Below, piece after piece: positions 24,449 through 35,128 of a stretch of 64,000 nt of DNA. The notes below the pieces were generated by a model that was not told the origin of the DNA, made no database searches, and was given only the letters and a program-made list of their open reading frames with translations. The first letter of the stretch is position 1, and each line of letters starts with the position of its first letter. The stretch spans positions 1,023-65,022 of the forward strand of contig QAOA01001274.1 of assembly GCA_003255065.1 (NCBI GenBank), read 5' to 3'. Position numbers and translations under genes: made by a program. This DNA comes from Cercis canadensis. Taxonomy: Eukaryota > Streptophyta > Magnoliopsida > Fabales > Fabaceae.

Positions 24449-26404
24449 TTATGGACCAATACCAAGTAACCAAGGTGCCACTCGCAACAAAGGCCTCAAA
24501 GTATTTGGTATAAACTTTCTACCAAAAAGGAAACAAATATTTGTAGTGTTTCCATTATAAACACACTTCGATCCAAATTGAATGTAATTTATAAGCTCAG
24601 GCTTAACATCAATCCACCCAAACTTTCTTGGATGAGGGCCACCCCTTGACCAATCCACCCAAGTGAGGCTACGATTAGAATTCAATTCATTGTGCATCAT
24701 ATGCACAAGAGTTGGGATATAATGCTCGTCCATGTAGCATGGTGGATGGCACAACTGCTTAAATATAGGGTAGTATTTGGTGTCTGATACAATGTGTTGG
24801 GCGAGTTCACGGTGCACTTCGAACCATTGAGACCCTTTTCGCCAATCTGTTATGTTAATCATAGGCCACATTTTGTGGTTGTATCTTCCTCTCCCTGCCT
24901 TTCCTGGATCGTCGAATATGGCTACAAAGCTCAAGCTTGAGTTCATGAGGTAGTCATATATGGTTGTGAAGTTGAATAAGGGGATGCATGACTCAGAGAG
25001 AAGCACAAAACGTTGGTTGAAAAAGTCTAAGAGTGCATTTGCTAGAAGCCTTCTCTCAGCATCTATCATAGATGAAGTACCCCAGAAAACCGGCTGCAAC
25101 AAAGAGAAGGATTGATGAATGATGATAGTTATGTACTTCAAGGTGAACACTATGATGCTTAGGCCTATTGCCTTAGGTGGTGGCTTGCGCTTCACTCATT
25201 TCTTGTTTTCTATTTTGGAACTGTGGACAACGACATATAATTGCCTAGTTAGCTGAATCATAATAATTAACATAAAATAATGTCAATGAAATCACTTAAG
25301 TTTTCTTAACTGTACAATTTGTATATAGATGTACACCTATGTCTTATGCAGGTAGAGAGAGTTAAAGTTGATGCATCTAAAAATATTTGAGCAAATTATT
25401 AAACTATATATATATATATATATATATATTTTATATTGTTCAAGGAGGACTTGATTTAACCCAGTCATACTCATAAGAATTTGGAAACCAATTGAGCAAA
25501 AATTCAGAGATTAAAACTGAGAGTTTGGATAGTTTTCAAGGTTTGGTTTGTAAATTACTCTAAATATTTAACTCTTAACGGGTTTATGAGAATTTAAGAG
25601 AAACTAGCTAACCTGGCTAGGGATTTTTCTACCATAGAAGACAGAATCTTCAGGCACTGTTTCATTGAAAGAAGGATGTTGATGCAAATAAATAGAGTAA
25701 AAGCCTTCATGCCCTTTGAAAAGCTTCTCCCACAAGGGTGCTAATGGCAATTCTCCTCTTAACAAGAACATGAAAGCAACTTTAGGAAGACTCTTGTTAG
25801 GGAAATCTTTAATTGGTGGAACCATAGATGCTTTCAAGAACAACTCCTCGTCGGTCATATTGTGCATGAGAGATGTCTTGAACGTAGTGCTGGTAGAGTT
25901 GGACGTTGTATTCCCTGAAGAAGATAATACTGTTAATGGTGGTTGTGGTGGCAGCAACGGTGGTGGAGAAGGTGGCAGAGATGGTGGCTGCAATGGCGGC
26001 AGAGACGGGGATTGTGATGGCGGCAGAGATGGTGGCTGTGATGGCGGCAGAGATGGGGACTGTGATGGCGGCAGAGGTGGGGATTGTGATGGCGGCAGAG
26101 ATGGGGATTGTGATGGCGGCAGAGATGGTGGCTGTGATGGCGGCAGAGATGGTGGCGGCGACGGTGGGAGAGATGGGGGCTGTGACAGCGGCAGAGATGG
26201 TGGTTTTGATGTCAATGACATAGATGTAGTTACAGGATAGATAAAGGCCTCTAAGTTGAAAGAGAAGGCTTTGAAGTATAAAGTTGCTACTACTCCTAGT
26301 GAGATACCAATTACCAAGAACACCAAATGATAGAAATGGTTTAAGTTCAGACGTAATTGGGTAATGAATGGCTTGGGAGTCCATTGAGATGATTTATGCT
26401 CCAT
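24449..26404 (-). CDS. GT14-family (DUF266, core-2/I-branching-like) glycosyltransferase, 2 exons
   Basis: Exon 1 is 26404-25613 and exon 2 is 25093-24449, with a 519-bp GT-AG intron and a 478-residue product. The ATG at 26404 (MEHKSSQ) is chosen because the open frame upstream begins with GTG. Residues 1-25 are cytosolic, about 26-44 form a single membrane anchor, and 66-158 are a Pro/Ser/Leu-rich stem. The catalytic-type domain follows: [14 protein letters not shown] near 210, [14 protein letters not shown] (275-288), [14 protein letters not shown] (293-306), GRGRYN (331-336), [16 protein letters not shown] (347-362), a CYMDEHY segment and a [11 protein letters not shown] segment. Plant relatives such as rice BC10 are Golgi type II membrane proteins linked to cell-wall or arabinogalactan glycosylation. 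The substrate here cannot be told from sequence. The proline stem is longer than usual for the family. Confidence 0.9.
25937..26209 (-). repeat. In-frame minisatellite encoding the proline-rich stem
   Basis: Units of 21-24 bp (plus strand GATGGCGGCAGAGATGGGGA and variants) encode repeated PSLPPSQ-type heptads and octads within exon 1 of the GT14 gene. It is the most GC-rich stretch nearby. All units keep the reading frame. Long open frames on the other strand and in other frames across it are by-products of the repeat. Confidence 0.8.
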
Positions 26405-26431
26405 GACATTAATCACTGGTTCACTGCACAC

Positions 26432-27540
26432 CCAAATGGCAGAGAGAAAGCTGAAAGAGATTCCTAATATTAAATTGCAAAAAAGCCAGTTCTAACACTT
26501 TGAACTCTAGTGTTAGACTTTCTAGTTTCTCCTTCTATTTATGGAAAAAGAATTGCTTGAACCTTAATTGAAGTAAAAGTATCTCTTCAAAGATTTTCTT
26601 TTTCTAGAATATATATATACATCATATAAAAAAACTCTACTAACCAAACCGTCTATGATTGAGTAGTATTAAAGTTGTCTTCAGAGTTTTTGAATTTTGT
26701 ATTCGAATTTAAAATTATAGTCAAAGTACAAAAAAAATAAAAAAACTCCTAACATAGATTGACTTAATTGGTAGATTGGAGTTGCATCAAACAAAATATT
26801 TTCAATTTGAATCAGTTGGTGATTCTTTGTTATTAGGCATCACTAATTGTATTGTGCCCTTCCTTGGAGCTGGAACAAGTTATCTACCTTTTTGTCACAA
26901 AAAAAGAAATCACATAGAAAACTCTACTGTAAAAAAGAATAGATATTAATTCATTGATAATACTATACCTACCAAGAATCTAGGTACACCAAATTTGAGT
27001 TATTATTCATACTAAAACATTTACTAGATGATAGGTAACTGAATTTACTCAAATTTGAGTTATTTACATTTTTTCCTTGCTGGCTTCCATTATTTTCACT
27101 CACAAGGCCAAGAAGGCCTGCAGAGCATTGCGTATTTGCGTGAATTAAGTTCTTAAGAAAACCGAGTTCATGACAGGTTTGCCATGTGGTGGCTCCTCTA
27201 ATTACGGTTAATTATTATTGTCAAGAAAGGGTTACTTAATTCAATATTTAATCTTTGAATCAACTGTTTCACGCGTTCCCCCTAATATACTTCACGTATC
27301 TCTTGATTTTGTAATGGTTGAATAGATTCTATTGTCAAACTGAAAGCTTCACATTTTTCTCATTCTATGGTAGCATTCCTTGAAATTAAAGGTATAGTTA
27401 GGTCAAATAATGACAAATTAATTAATGTCAACCGTGAAGCATGTGATACCCCTTCAAATTAAATGTATATTTAGGTCACTAACAACTATACCTTGAATAT
27501 AAAGATGGGAAATTCCCTAATATCTAGGTTAGTAAATGAA
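26432..27540. other. Upstream region of the GT14 gene and intergenic spacer
   Basis: About 200 bp upstream of the GT14 ATG is an AT run (26609-26621) that could serve as a TATA element on the minus strand. Near 26770-26820, CTTAATTGGTAGATTGG and TTTTCAATTTGAATCAG have tRNA A/B-box-like spacing and may be an old SINE. Nothing else is recognised. Confidence 0.35.
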
Positions 27541-28388
27541 TATATATATAAGCTTCCACTACATATATTGCACAAGTAACTGAATGTGTAAGCTTCCACT
27601 ACCAACTTGCATGCCTCTAGTTTTCCATTTTGGATCATGATATCTTTTCTAGGGTAGCAGCCTCCACATTTGGTGTAATATTTCTTATTTCATTTGAGCA
27701 TTTTACAGCACTTTCAATAGGGATCTAGGTCATAGAAAGTTCTAATATATATATATATATATATATATGTTAGAAAGTTTATTTTGGTAAAAATAATTAT
27801 GTTGATTTCAAATCTAAAATCGTAGTTAAAAGTATTAAAAAATATTGTTAGTTGTGTGGTTCATGTTCTTTCCCCTTTGCTTTAGAATATTGCGTAAATA
27901 TTCCTAATAATCAAGCATCACATTTACTTCAAATATTCTTAAAAACTTGTTCAAATACATTTGTAATTGGAAAAAAATTAATTAATTAAGTGTATATAAT
28001 CAATAATTAGAAAATTTACATATCTAAGGTGAACACTAATTAGATGATGATTGAGCACTGAATATTCTATTGAAAGGTCTTATATATGTTATGATTGTAT
28101 TGAAATCATGTGAGATAGGATTGTAAAGTCAATTGACTATTTAAAAATTGAGCTCTCTCGTTCATCTTATTATTATCATTTTTGGAAAGGAGGCTCAACG
28201 CGCCTTCTTGACTATTTAACAGTTCGGTCATAAAACTAGAAAAATTGTTCATAACGGCTTGAAGTGGCAAGTAAAATGCTTCAACAATTATGAGAACGTG
28301 TCAAGCATCTAACAAGAGGGAAGAAGGGAAAAAAGGGATCAATTCTTTGAATAATGCAGTTTTGGGAAATAATTCCATGAATACCATA

Positions 28389-28735
28389 GATTTCAAACTA
28401 ATTCCATGAGTACTGTTGTGTTGGATTTTAATTATTTTTTCTATTATTGCACAGTAGGAGAGAGATGTCAAGGATCACACCTATTACGCAAAATGGGGAT
28501 TGTGTAACTATTTGAATGACACCATTTTGTATGTCGCAACTCCACTAGTGGCGCCACAGTTTTCAAACTAATTCCATGAGTACCGTTGTGTTGGATTTTA
28601 TTTTTATTTTTTTTCTATTATTACACAGTAGGAGAGAGATATTAGGGATCCCACTTGTTACACAAAATGAGAATTGTGTAACTATTTGAATGACACCATT
28701 TGGTATTTCGCAACTCCACTAGTGGCACCATTTGG
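28389..28735 (+). repeat. Two tandem units of about 170-175 bp, third partial copy at 29635-29720
   Basis: Each unit begins TTTCAAACTAATTCCATGAG and contains CAGTAGGAGAGAGAT and ACTCCACTAGTGGCGCCA. Unit 1 is about 28389-28558, unit 2 about 28559-28735. A shortened third copy lies beyond the Harbinger-type insertion at 29635-29720. The array was evidently split by that insertion. Confidence 0.7.
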
Positions 28736-28765
28736 CAAAATGAGAAAAAGGAATCAATTCCTTTA

Positions 28766-29605
28766 GGCTCTGTTTGGGAGTTTTTTGGAGGGGAGAGGAG
28801 AAGAGAGAAGAGGAGAGGAAAGGGAGGGAAAGAAAGGAAGGGGTTTTCCTCTCCTTTGTTTGGATGATTAAAATGNAATGAGGAAAAAGAAAGGAAAGAG
28901 AAGGAAAAGTCTTATTGTAAAATATTTTTACTAGTTTACCCTTTATTATCTTTTCACTCTTTTTTTCTAATTCAATTTTTTTTAATTATAAATGTAATTA
29001 TTATTTATTTATTAAAAAAATAAAAATTGACAATAACCGAATTCATACTCTAATTAAGTACATTTTCATAAAAAAGTAAAATTTCATAAATATTAAATTA
29101 TTAATATATAATATACACTTATTGCTTCTAATGAGTCATAAAAAAATTAATATACTATATATTTTCAAAAAGAAAATAAACTGTGCATTTGAAAAATTAT
29201 ACAAATTTTATTGCTTTATGGGTTGCAATTAATTAAATTAGAGTGATGATAAAAATGATTATTTATAATTTTTTCATTAGATGGATATAATTAAAATTTT
29301 TAATTAGAAATATAAAAGAATTACAATTTAAACATAAAACTTCAACTTTTTTGCTTTCTTTTCTTATCCAACAATTCAATGGTGGCAAATAGTATGGGTA
29401 AATTAGCAAATTAATTCTTTACCCCTCCAAACCCTCCAATTTGGGGGGTTGAAATTTGTGAATGAAAAAAGGAGTGCAAGGGTCAAAGTTTAACCCTTAG
29501 TCTCATTCCCCTTTCAAACTTAAAACTCTCAAACAAAGGGAGTTGACTCTCTCATTCCTCTCCTCTCCTCTCCTTTCCCGTCCAAAAGAACTCCCAAACA
29601 TACCC
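28766..29605. mobile_element. Harbinger/Tourist-like element (840 bp)
   Basis: TTA flanks it (28763-28765 and 29606-29608). The left end GGCTCTGTTTGGGAGTTTT and the reverse complement of the right end, GGGTATGTTTGGGAGTTCTT, match closely. Purine-rich left and pyrimidine-rich right arms enclose an AT-rich centre with GGGGGGTTGAAA. Removing it rejoins ATTCCTTTA and GGAAATAATTTC of the tandem array. An N at 28876 sits between two copies of AATG. No transposase. Confidence 0.75.
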
Positions 29606-30874
29606 TTAGGAAATAATTTCATCAATACTACTGTTTTCAAACTAATTCCATGGGTACCGTTGTTTTGGATTTTTTAATTATTTTTCTATTGTTGCACGGA
29701 GGCCAGGAATCCCACTAGTGGAGTGAGCAACTTGCATGCCTCCAGCATCACATTTGATATAATATATAAGCTTCCACTATATATATTGCACAAGTAACTG
29801 AATGTTTAATCTTCCACAAGCAACTTGCATGCCTCCAGTTTTCCGTTTTGAATCATGATATCTTTTCAAGGTAGCTGCCTCCACATTTGATATAATATTT
29901 CATTTGAGCCTTTTATAGTTTCAATAGGGATCTAAGTCAAATTTAACAACAATTGAAAATATATTAGAAAGTTTATTTTAGTAAAGATAATGTTGCTTAT
30001 TTCGAATTTAGAATCGTAGTTAACAGTACTTAAAAAAATATTGCTGAATGTGTGGTTCCTGTTCTTTCCCCTTTGCTTTAGAATGCTGCGTAATTTCCAA
30101 TAATCAAGCATCACATTTACCTTCAAATATTCTGAAAAACTTGTTCAAATAACCTCTAGTAGACTCCAATGCGTAATCCCCAATAATCTTGCATCAAATT
30201 CCCAATACTATGATGGTTGCACATTTGATATTCTAATGAAACGTCCTATATATATGTTCTCATTCTATTGAGACCATGTGAGATAGAATTGTGGAAGAGG
30301 ATAACCTCTAGTAGACCAAAGCAAAAATAATAAGAGAAAATCAATTGATTATTTAACAATTGGGCTCTCATATACATCCTATTATTATTATTATTATTAT
30401 CTTTTTTAGAAAGGGTCAACGTACCTTTTTTTTATTTTCTTTTGGATATTTTGACTATAATTTTGGGTTCAAATAAAAAATTTATAAAATTTTGAGAATG
30501 ACTTCAGTACCACTCAACTTATAAATCGTTTGGTACCTTCTTGACTATTTAACAGTTGGGTTATAAAACAAGTGAAGTTGTTCATAATGGCTTGAAGTGG
30601 CTAGAAAAATGCTTCAATAATTATGGGAACGTCGGAAGATTTTTTTTTAAGCATGTAACAAGAGAGAATAAGGGAAAAAGGGCTGAAAACGTTAAGATTT
30701 GAAGTCTTCACCTACCGATCTTTCTTTGTAGAGATGAGAGTATTTTGATGTTTGTTAAGCTACATCCCCTTTAAGAGTGGGTGTAGCACTAGCCATCTCT
30801 TGATTGGTGAGCTTCTGGTAGTACTCAAAAACCGAATTTGATGTCATTACGAAAATTGTTGAATTTTTTTTTTT

Positions 30875-31479
30875 NNNNNNNNNNNNNNNNNNNNNNNNNN
30901 NNNNNNNNNNNNNNNNNNNNNNNNNNNNNNNNNNNNNNNNNNNNNNNNNNNNNNNNNNNNNNNNNNNNNNNNNNNNNNNNNNNNNNNNNNNNNNNNNNNN
31001 NNNNNNNNNNNNNNNNNNNNNNNNNNNNNNNNNNNNNNNNNNNNNNNNNNNNNNNNNNNNNNNNNNNNNNNNNNNNNNNNNNNNNNNNNNNNNNNNNNNN
31101 NNNNNNNNNNNNNNNNNNNNNNNNNNNNNNNNNNNNNNNNNNNNNNNNNNNNNNNNNNNNNNNNNNNNNNNNNNNNNNNNNNNNNNNNNNNNNNNNNNNN
31201 NNNNNNNNNNNNNNNNNNNNNNNNNNNNNNNNNNNNNNNNNNNNNNNNNNNNNNNNNNNNNNNNNNNNNNNNNNNNNNNNNNNNNNNNNNNNNNNNNNNN
31301 NNNNNNNNNNNNNNNNNNNNNNNNNNNNNNNNNNNNNNNNNNNNNNNNNNNNNNNNNNNNNNNNNNNNNNNNNNNNNNNNNNNNNNNNNNNNNNNNNNNN
31401 NNNNNNNNNNNNNNNNNNNNNNNNNNNNNNNNNNNNNNNNNNNNNNNNNNNNNNNNNNNNNNNNNNNNNNNNNNNNNNN
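30875..31479. other. Assembly gap (605 N)
   Basis: This is a continuous run of N. It is preceded by a T run at the end of the segmental duplication. Nothing can be said about its content, and the open frame drawn through it is meaningless. Confidence 0.99.
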
Positions 31480-31593
31480 TGAGATTTGTGAGCCCTATTG
31501 TGACTTTTGTAGTATATTTCTATTTGTTGGTTGTATCTTCTTTTTGTTTGAGTCTATGTAAGTATTGTATAAATTCTGTGATGTCATTATGAT

Positions 31594-31620
<27 letters not shown>

Positions 31621-31624
<4 letters not shown>

Positions 31625-31820
31625 GGATTCTATGATACCATATGGGTATATCATATTACACTAACGTAACAAACATATGTAATTTTTATATTTTATTAGA
31701 TATAAAATATAATTTATTTTATTATCTAAGAAAAATTTAAAAACAGTTGATTTGTATACATATCATTTACACATTAGTTATTTCTATGTGGTATGATATA
31801 CCACATCTAAAAAAACCTCT
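31621..31820. mobile_element. MITE family member B (200 bp)
   Basis: It starts AGAGGGATTCTATGATACC and ends AAAAAAACCTCT. Inverted subterminal blocks (GGTATATCATATTACA and TGTGGTATGATATACC) match family members A and C. It sits inside an AT dinucleotide run on both sides, so the target duplication cannot be read exactly. Confidence 0.7.
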
Positions 31821-32054
31821 ATATATATATATATATCGTAAAAATGATTATTAAAATTTTTCTTATTTTTTATCAGAGAACGTAATGGCAAAGTCGTAAA
31901 TATTGAGGCAGGGTCAGCTAGGCGTATTTTAGTCTCAAAACGACACCGCTTGATGGATTTTGTTTTGTAACAATGAAGTTCTCGGAGTCGGAGCTAACTC
32001 CCTTCCTACTCATCATCTTCCCACGAAGGAGTTAACGAAGATCGAAACCCGACC

Positions 32055-33330
32055 ATGGAAAAGGAAGAAGAGGACCAGAGAAGGGAAGCAGCAATTGCCT
32101 CAACACCATGTCTGCAGCCCAATTTCAACACCAAAGGACTCACTAAGGAACAGCTCTCAAAGTTCCAGGTACTTTTTACCATCCTTCCTAATCAAATATT
32201 CTATTTCGATGATAATTCCATTTTTTTTCAGGGATCTGGGTATTACCCTCGGACAATCTCAACTATTCATGTTCGAACATCTTTATCTTTCATGTTATTT
32301 GTAGCTTTGTTTGTCAAATTTAAATCATTCTATCCTGATATACGCATTTGTTTCTCTTCCCTCAGTGATTTTGTCTGGAAATTTACATGTGATAGGAACT
32401 GCACAAGAGGCGCTTACAAGTAAAGTCAAAATCAAAGACTAAAACGAAACGTAAAGGTTCGTTTGTGTTTTTTGTTGTTGTTGGTGTTATTGTTGTTGTT
32501 TTATTACTATTCTACCACAAAAAAGAGGTCACTAATGTATGTCTAAATTTTGTGTTTGCAGATGAGACCAACAAATCCCAGCACAATAATCTCAAAGTCC
32601 AGGACTCTGGAGCTGAAAATAAAAGTGTTGACTGCAAAGAATTGAGTCTCTCAAATTATGAAGGCTTTGATAGCAGAAATAAATCCTCCTTAGTGCAGGA
32701 TGATTCATCTGTGCATTTTGCATCAAACAAGCGCCAGAAGTTGCATTGGGGGTATAACTTGACCTCAATTAATAGTCCCTAGTTAGCAGTAGTGTCTTTG
32801 ATTATTAGAATCAGAAATGCATAGCATGCATCATTATTGTAGAATGTTTGGTAGCATAGTTTGTTTATGCTTCACCCACATGTATGTGCACCAGTAAGTG
32901 TTCTCTCTTAAGATCCATGAGGCTGTGATTAAGGTATTTTTGTACATATATTACTGTAACTTCCAACAGATGTCACAGTAGGTAAAAAACAGAGTTCTAT
33001 TGGAGGGTAAAACACATCAAGTGTCATGTCTTGCTATGCTGCAAATTTGCACGCACCTTGGTCAGTGGATAATCCTTCATATGTTCTCACAAAACAGTGG
33101 ATGATCCTTCATATGTTCTCACAAACTATTGGACATACTATTTTACAAAGTCTGTTTGGCTGCATAATGGATTGTCAGTTACTCATATGTAGCAGATGCT
33201 TTCATTTCATATATACGTTGGATTTGTATGTTTCTTGTGACTGGTTCACAATTTTAATTGATCTGTCTTCTGTTTTTACGTTGGTAGGCTTGACACCAAG
33301 GAGAGATGGGAAAGGAAATCCAACATGTAG
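32055..33330 (+). CDS. Small basic protein of unknown function (4 exons)
   Basis: Exons are 32055-32168, 32396-32456, 32562-32751 and 33288-33330, all with GT-AG borders and matching phases, giving 135 residues. The N-terminus is acidic (MEKEEEDQRRE). It is followed by LTKEQLSKFQELHKRRLQ (31-48) and a Lys-rich run, KSKSKTKTKRK (50-60), that could be a nuclear signal. A Ser/Asn-rich middle then leads to a C-terminus KLHWGLDTKERWERKSNM. The way the last two exons join to give this tail supports the model. There are no membrane segments or catalytic motifs. I do not recognise a named family. The tail has the look of a conserved plant motif, but that is an impression only. The gene converges with the glucose transporter gene. 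Confidence 0.75.
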
Positions 33331-35128
33331 ATATCACCATGGAACTGGGATGAGGAATCCGTCATTTGAGGATAAAGCTGGAGGCGTTGCGCATGTTATA
33401 CATATTGAGGGAACATCAACCATGCATATTCTGGGACTGGACAAGTATCATCTTAGTTATCAGTTGCTATTGCTATGTTTTCGGGAGCGTTCAATTCTCT
33501 GTATGCCGATCCATGCACTAAAATCAGAAGCAAAGATGCAGTATGTCTTTGGTTATTATACCTAGTGTGAGATGGTAGAAAATGAATTAGTTACATCTGA
33601 AAGAGTTCTACTTGATATTAAGACTATGAAAACATAGTTGAGAACTTTTTCTGAGTAGTGAGGTTTATCTATATTTTTTTTATATTAGTTTCCTGCCCAT
33701 GAGGGTGGCATTCCAATCGAGCTATTTGGAGCTGGATTCGGCTAAATTTATTAAAAGCTCAAATTCAGCTTGATTTGAATTCATTATAATTTTGATTCAA
33801 ATCAAGCTCTAACAAGCAAATATTCAACATACTCTTTATAAGTTAGGCGAAAGCAATTTGTACAGATCAATGTCATGCTAAATTAAGAACCTATTGGTTT
33901 ATTTACATTTGTCCACTACATCGATGATATTAGTGTCAGAAAGCTAATGATCAGAGATAGAAATATCATATCAGATATTCCAAATTCAAATTTTTGTTGA
34001 AGTGTCAACTACGCCTTCTTCTATATTTTATATGTTTAAAAAGAGGATTCGTGTGACATTTCTGTATATTGTATAACACCTTTGATAGCTAAATTTTAGA
34101 AATTGCACCCCCTTTTAGATTGCAACCCCTTTTTCACTTTCTTACAGTATTGAGTTTATTCCCTATAGATTTTAGAAGTTGAGAAAAAACTAAAAAGTAA
34201 GCATGTTCCTGTCATATTGTGTAAATTGACTAAAATACCATTAAATGTTACCTCATTATTTTATTAATATATGTAATTGTTTCATGTTTATATTTAAACA
34301 TAATTATCGCATATATGAATGAAATAATTATATCACATATATAAATAAAATAATCATATATCGCTTGAGCNACTACGCCTTCTTCTATATTTTATATGTT
34401 TAAAAAGAGGATTCATGTGACATTTCTGTATATTGTATAACACCTTTGATAGCTAACTTTTAGAAATTGCACCCCCTTTTAGATTGCAACCCCTTTTTCA
34501 CTTTCTTACAGTATTGAGTTTATTCCCTATAGATTTTAGAAGTTGAGAAAAAACTAAAAAGTAAGCATGTTCCTGTCATATTGTGTAAATTGACTAAAAT
34601 ACCATTAAATGTTACATCATTATTTTATTAATATATGTAATTGTTTCATGTTTATATTTAAACATGATTGAATGAAATAATTATATCGCATATATAAATA
34701 AAATAATCATATATTGCTTGAGCTAAGGCATTTCCATTCATCTATTACTCGCTCATCCAAATCCAAGCTTACCACTGATTTCATCCAAATGAACTATTCA
34801 ATTCACGCCAAATTTATGATGCTTTTATTATATCACAAAGGAAGCTTGACATAAACAATGAGAAGATAAATACAATTCTCAAATTTAAGGTAGGACATCC
34901 TAGTTATTCAATCGGCCAATATAAGAGAGGGTAGGGTGTTCTCGCTAATACTTCACCAAAATTTTTTTGACAAAAATTGTTAAAACATGGGAACCAACAC
35001 AGAAGCTTTACCAAAGTTTACAATGATATTGTTATAATAGACAAGTTAGCCTCGGTAGTCCCTCTCGGTAGAAAGTCCATGAGCAGCATCAAGATTATGA
35101 CCACGAAGCAAGCATTTATGAATGAATT
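33331..35128. other. Convergent intergenic region
   Basis: This lies between the stop codons of the small gene and the glucose transporter. 33331-33660 is probably the 3' untranslated region of the small gene. 33700-34000 is AT-rich spacer. 34008-34723 is the N-split duplication. 34990-35128 is probably the transporter's 3' untranslated region. Confidence 0.45.
34008..34723 (+). repeat. Duplication of about 360 bp flanking a single N
   Basis: 34008-34370 and 34372-34723 are near-identical (ACTACGCCTTCTTCTATATT at both starts, ATCGCTTGAGC or ATTGCTTGAGC at the ends), separated by an N at 34371. Copy 2 lacks about 11 bp near 34665. This looks like unmerged contigs or haplotypes. Confidence 0.85.

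Larger units (their letters stand above)
27545..30690 (+). repeat. Direct segmental duplication (27545-28340 and 29757-30690)
   Basis: The two arms share long collinear matches, for example AAGCTTCCACTA..ATATATTGCACAAG, ATCATGATATCTTTTC, GTTCTTTCCCCTTTGCTTTA, TTCTTGACTATTTAACAGTT and GGCTTGAAGTGGC. They are diverged by substitutions and indels, and arm 2 has extra sequence near 30370-30530. Between them lie the tandem units at 28389-28735 and the Harbinger-type element at 28766-29605. No coding content is seen. Confidence 0.75.

Noticed and set aside
25716..26240. Long open frames on both strands over the proline repeat (for example 174 residues on plus)
   Set aside because: They are by-products of an in-frame minisatellite. 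The minus-strand frame alone continues into the GT14 domain with correct splicing.
26405..26431. An earlier start for the GT14 protein
   Set aside because: The frame opens with GTG; the first ATG is at 26404.
30838..31482. A 214-residue open frame
   Set aside because: Almost all of it is N from the assembly gap.
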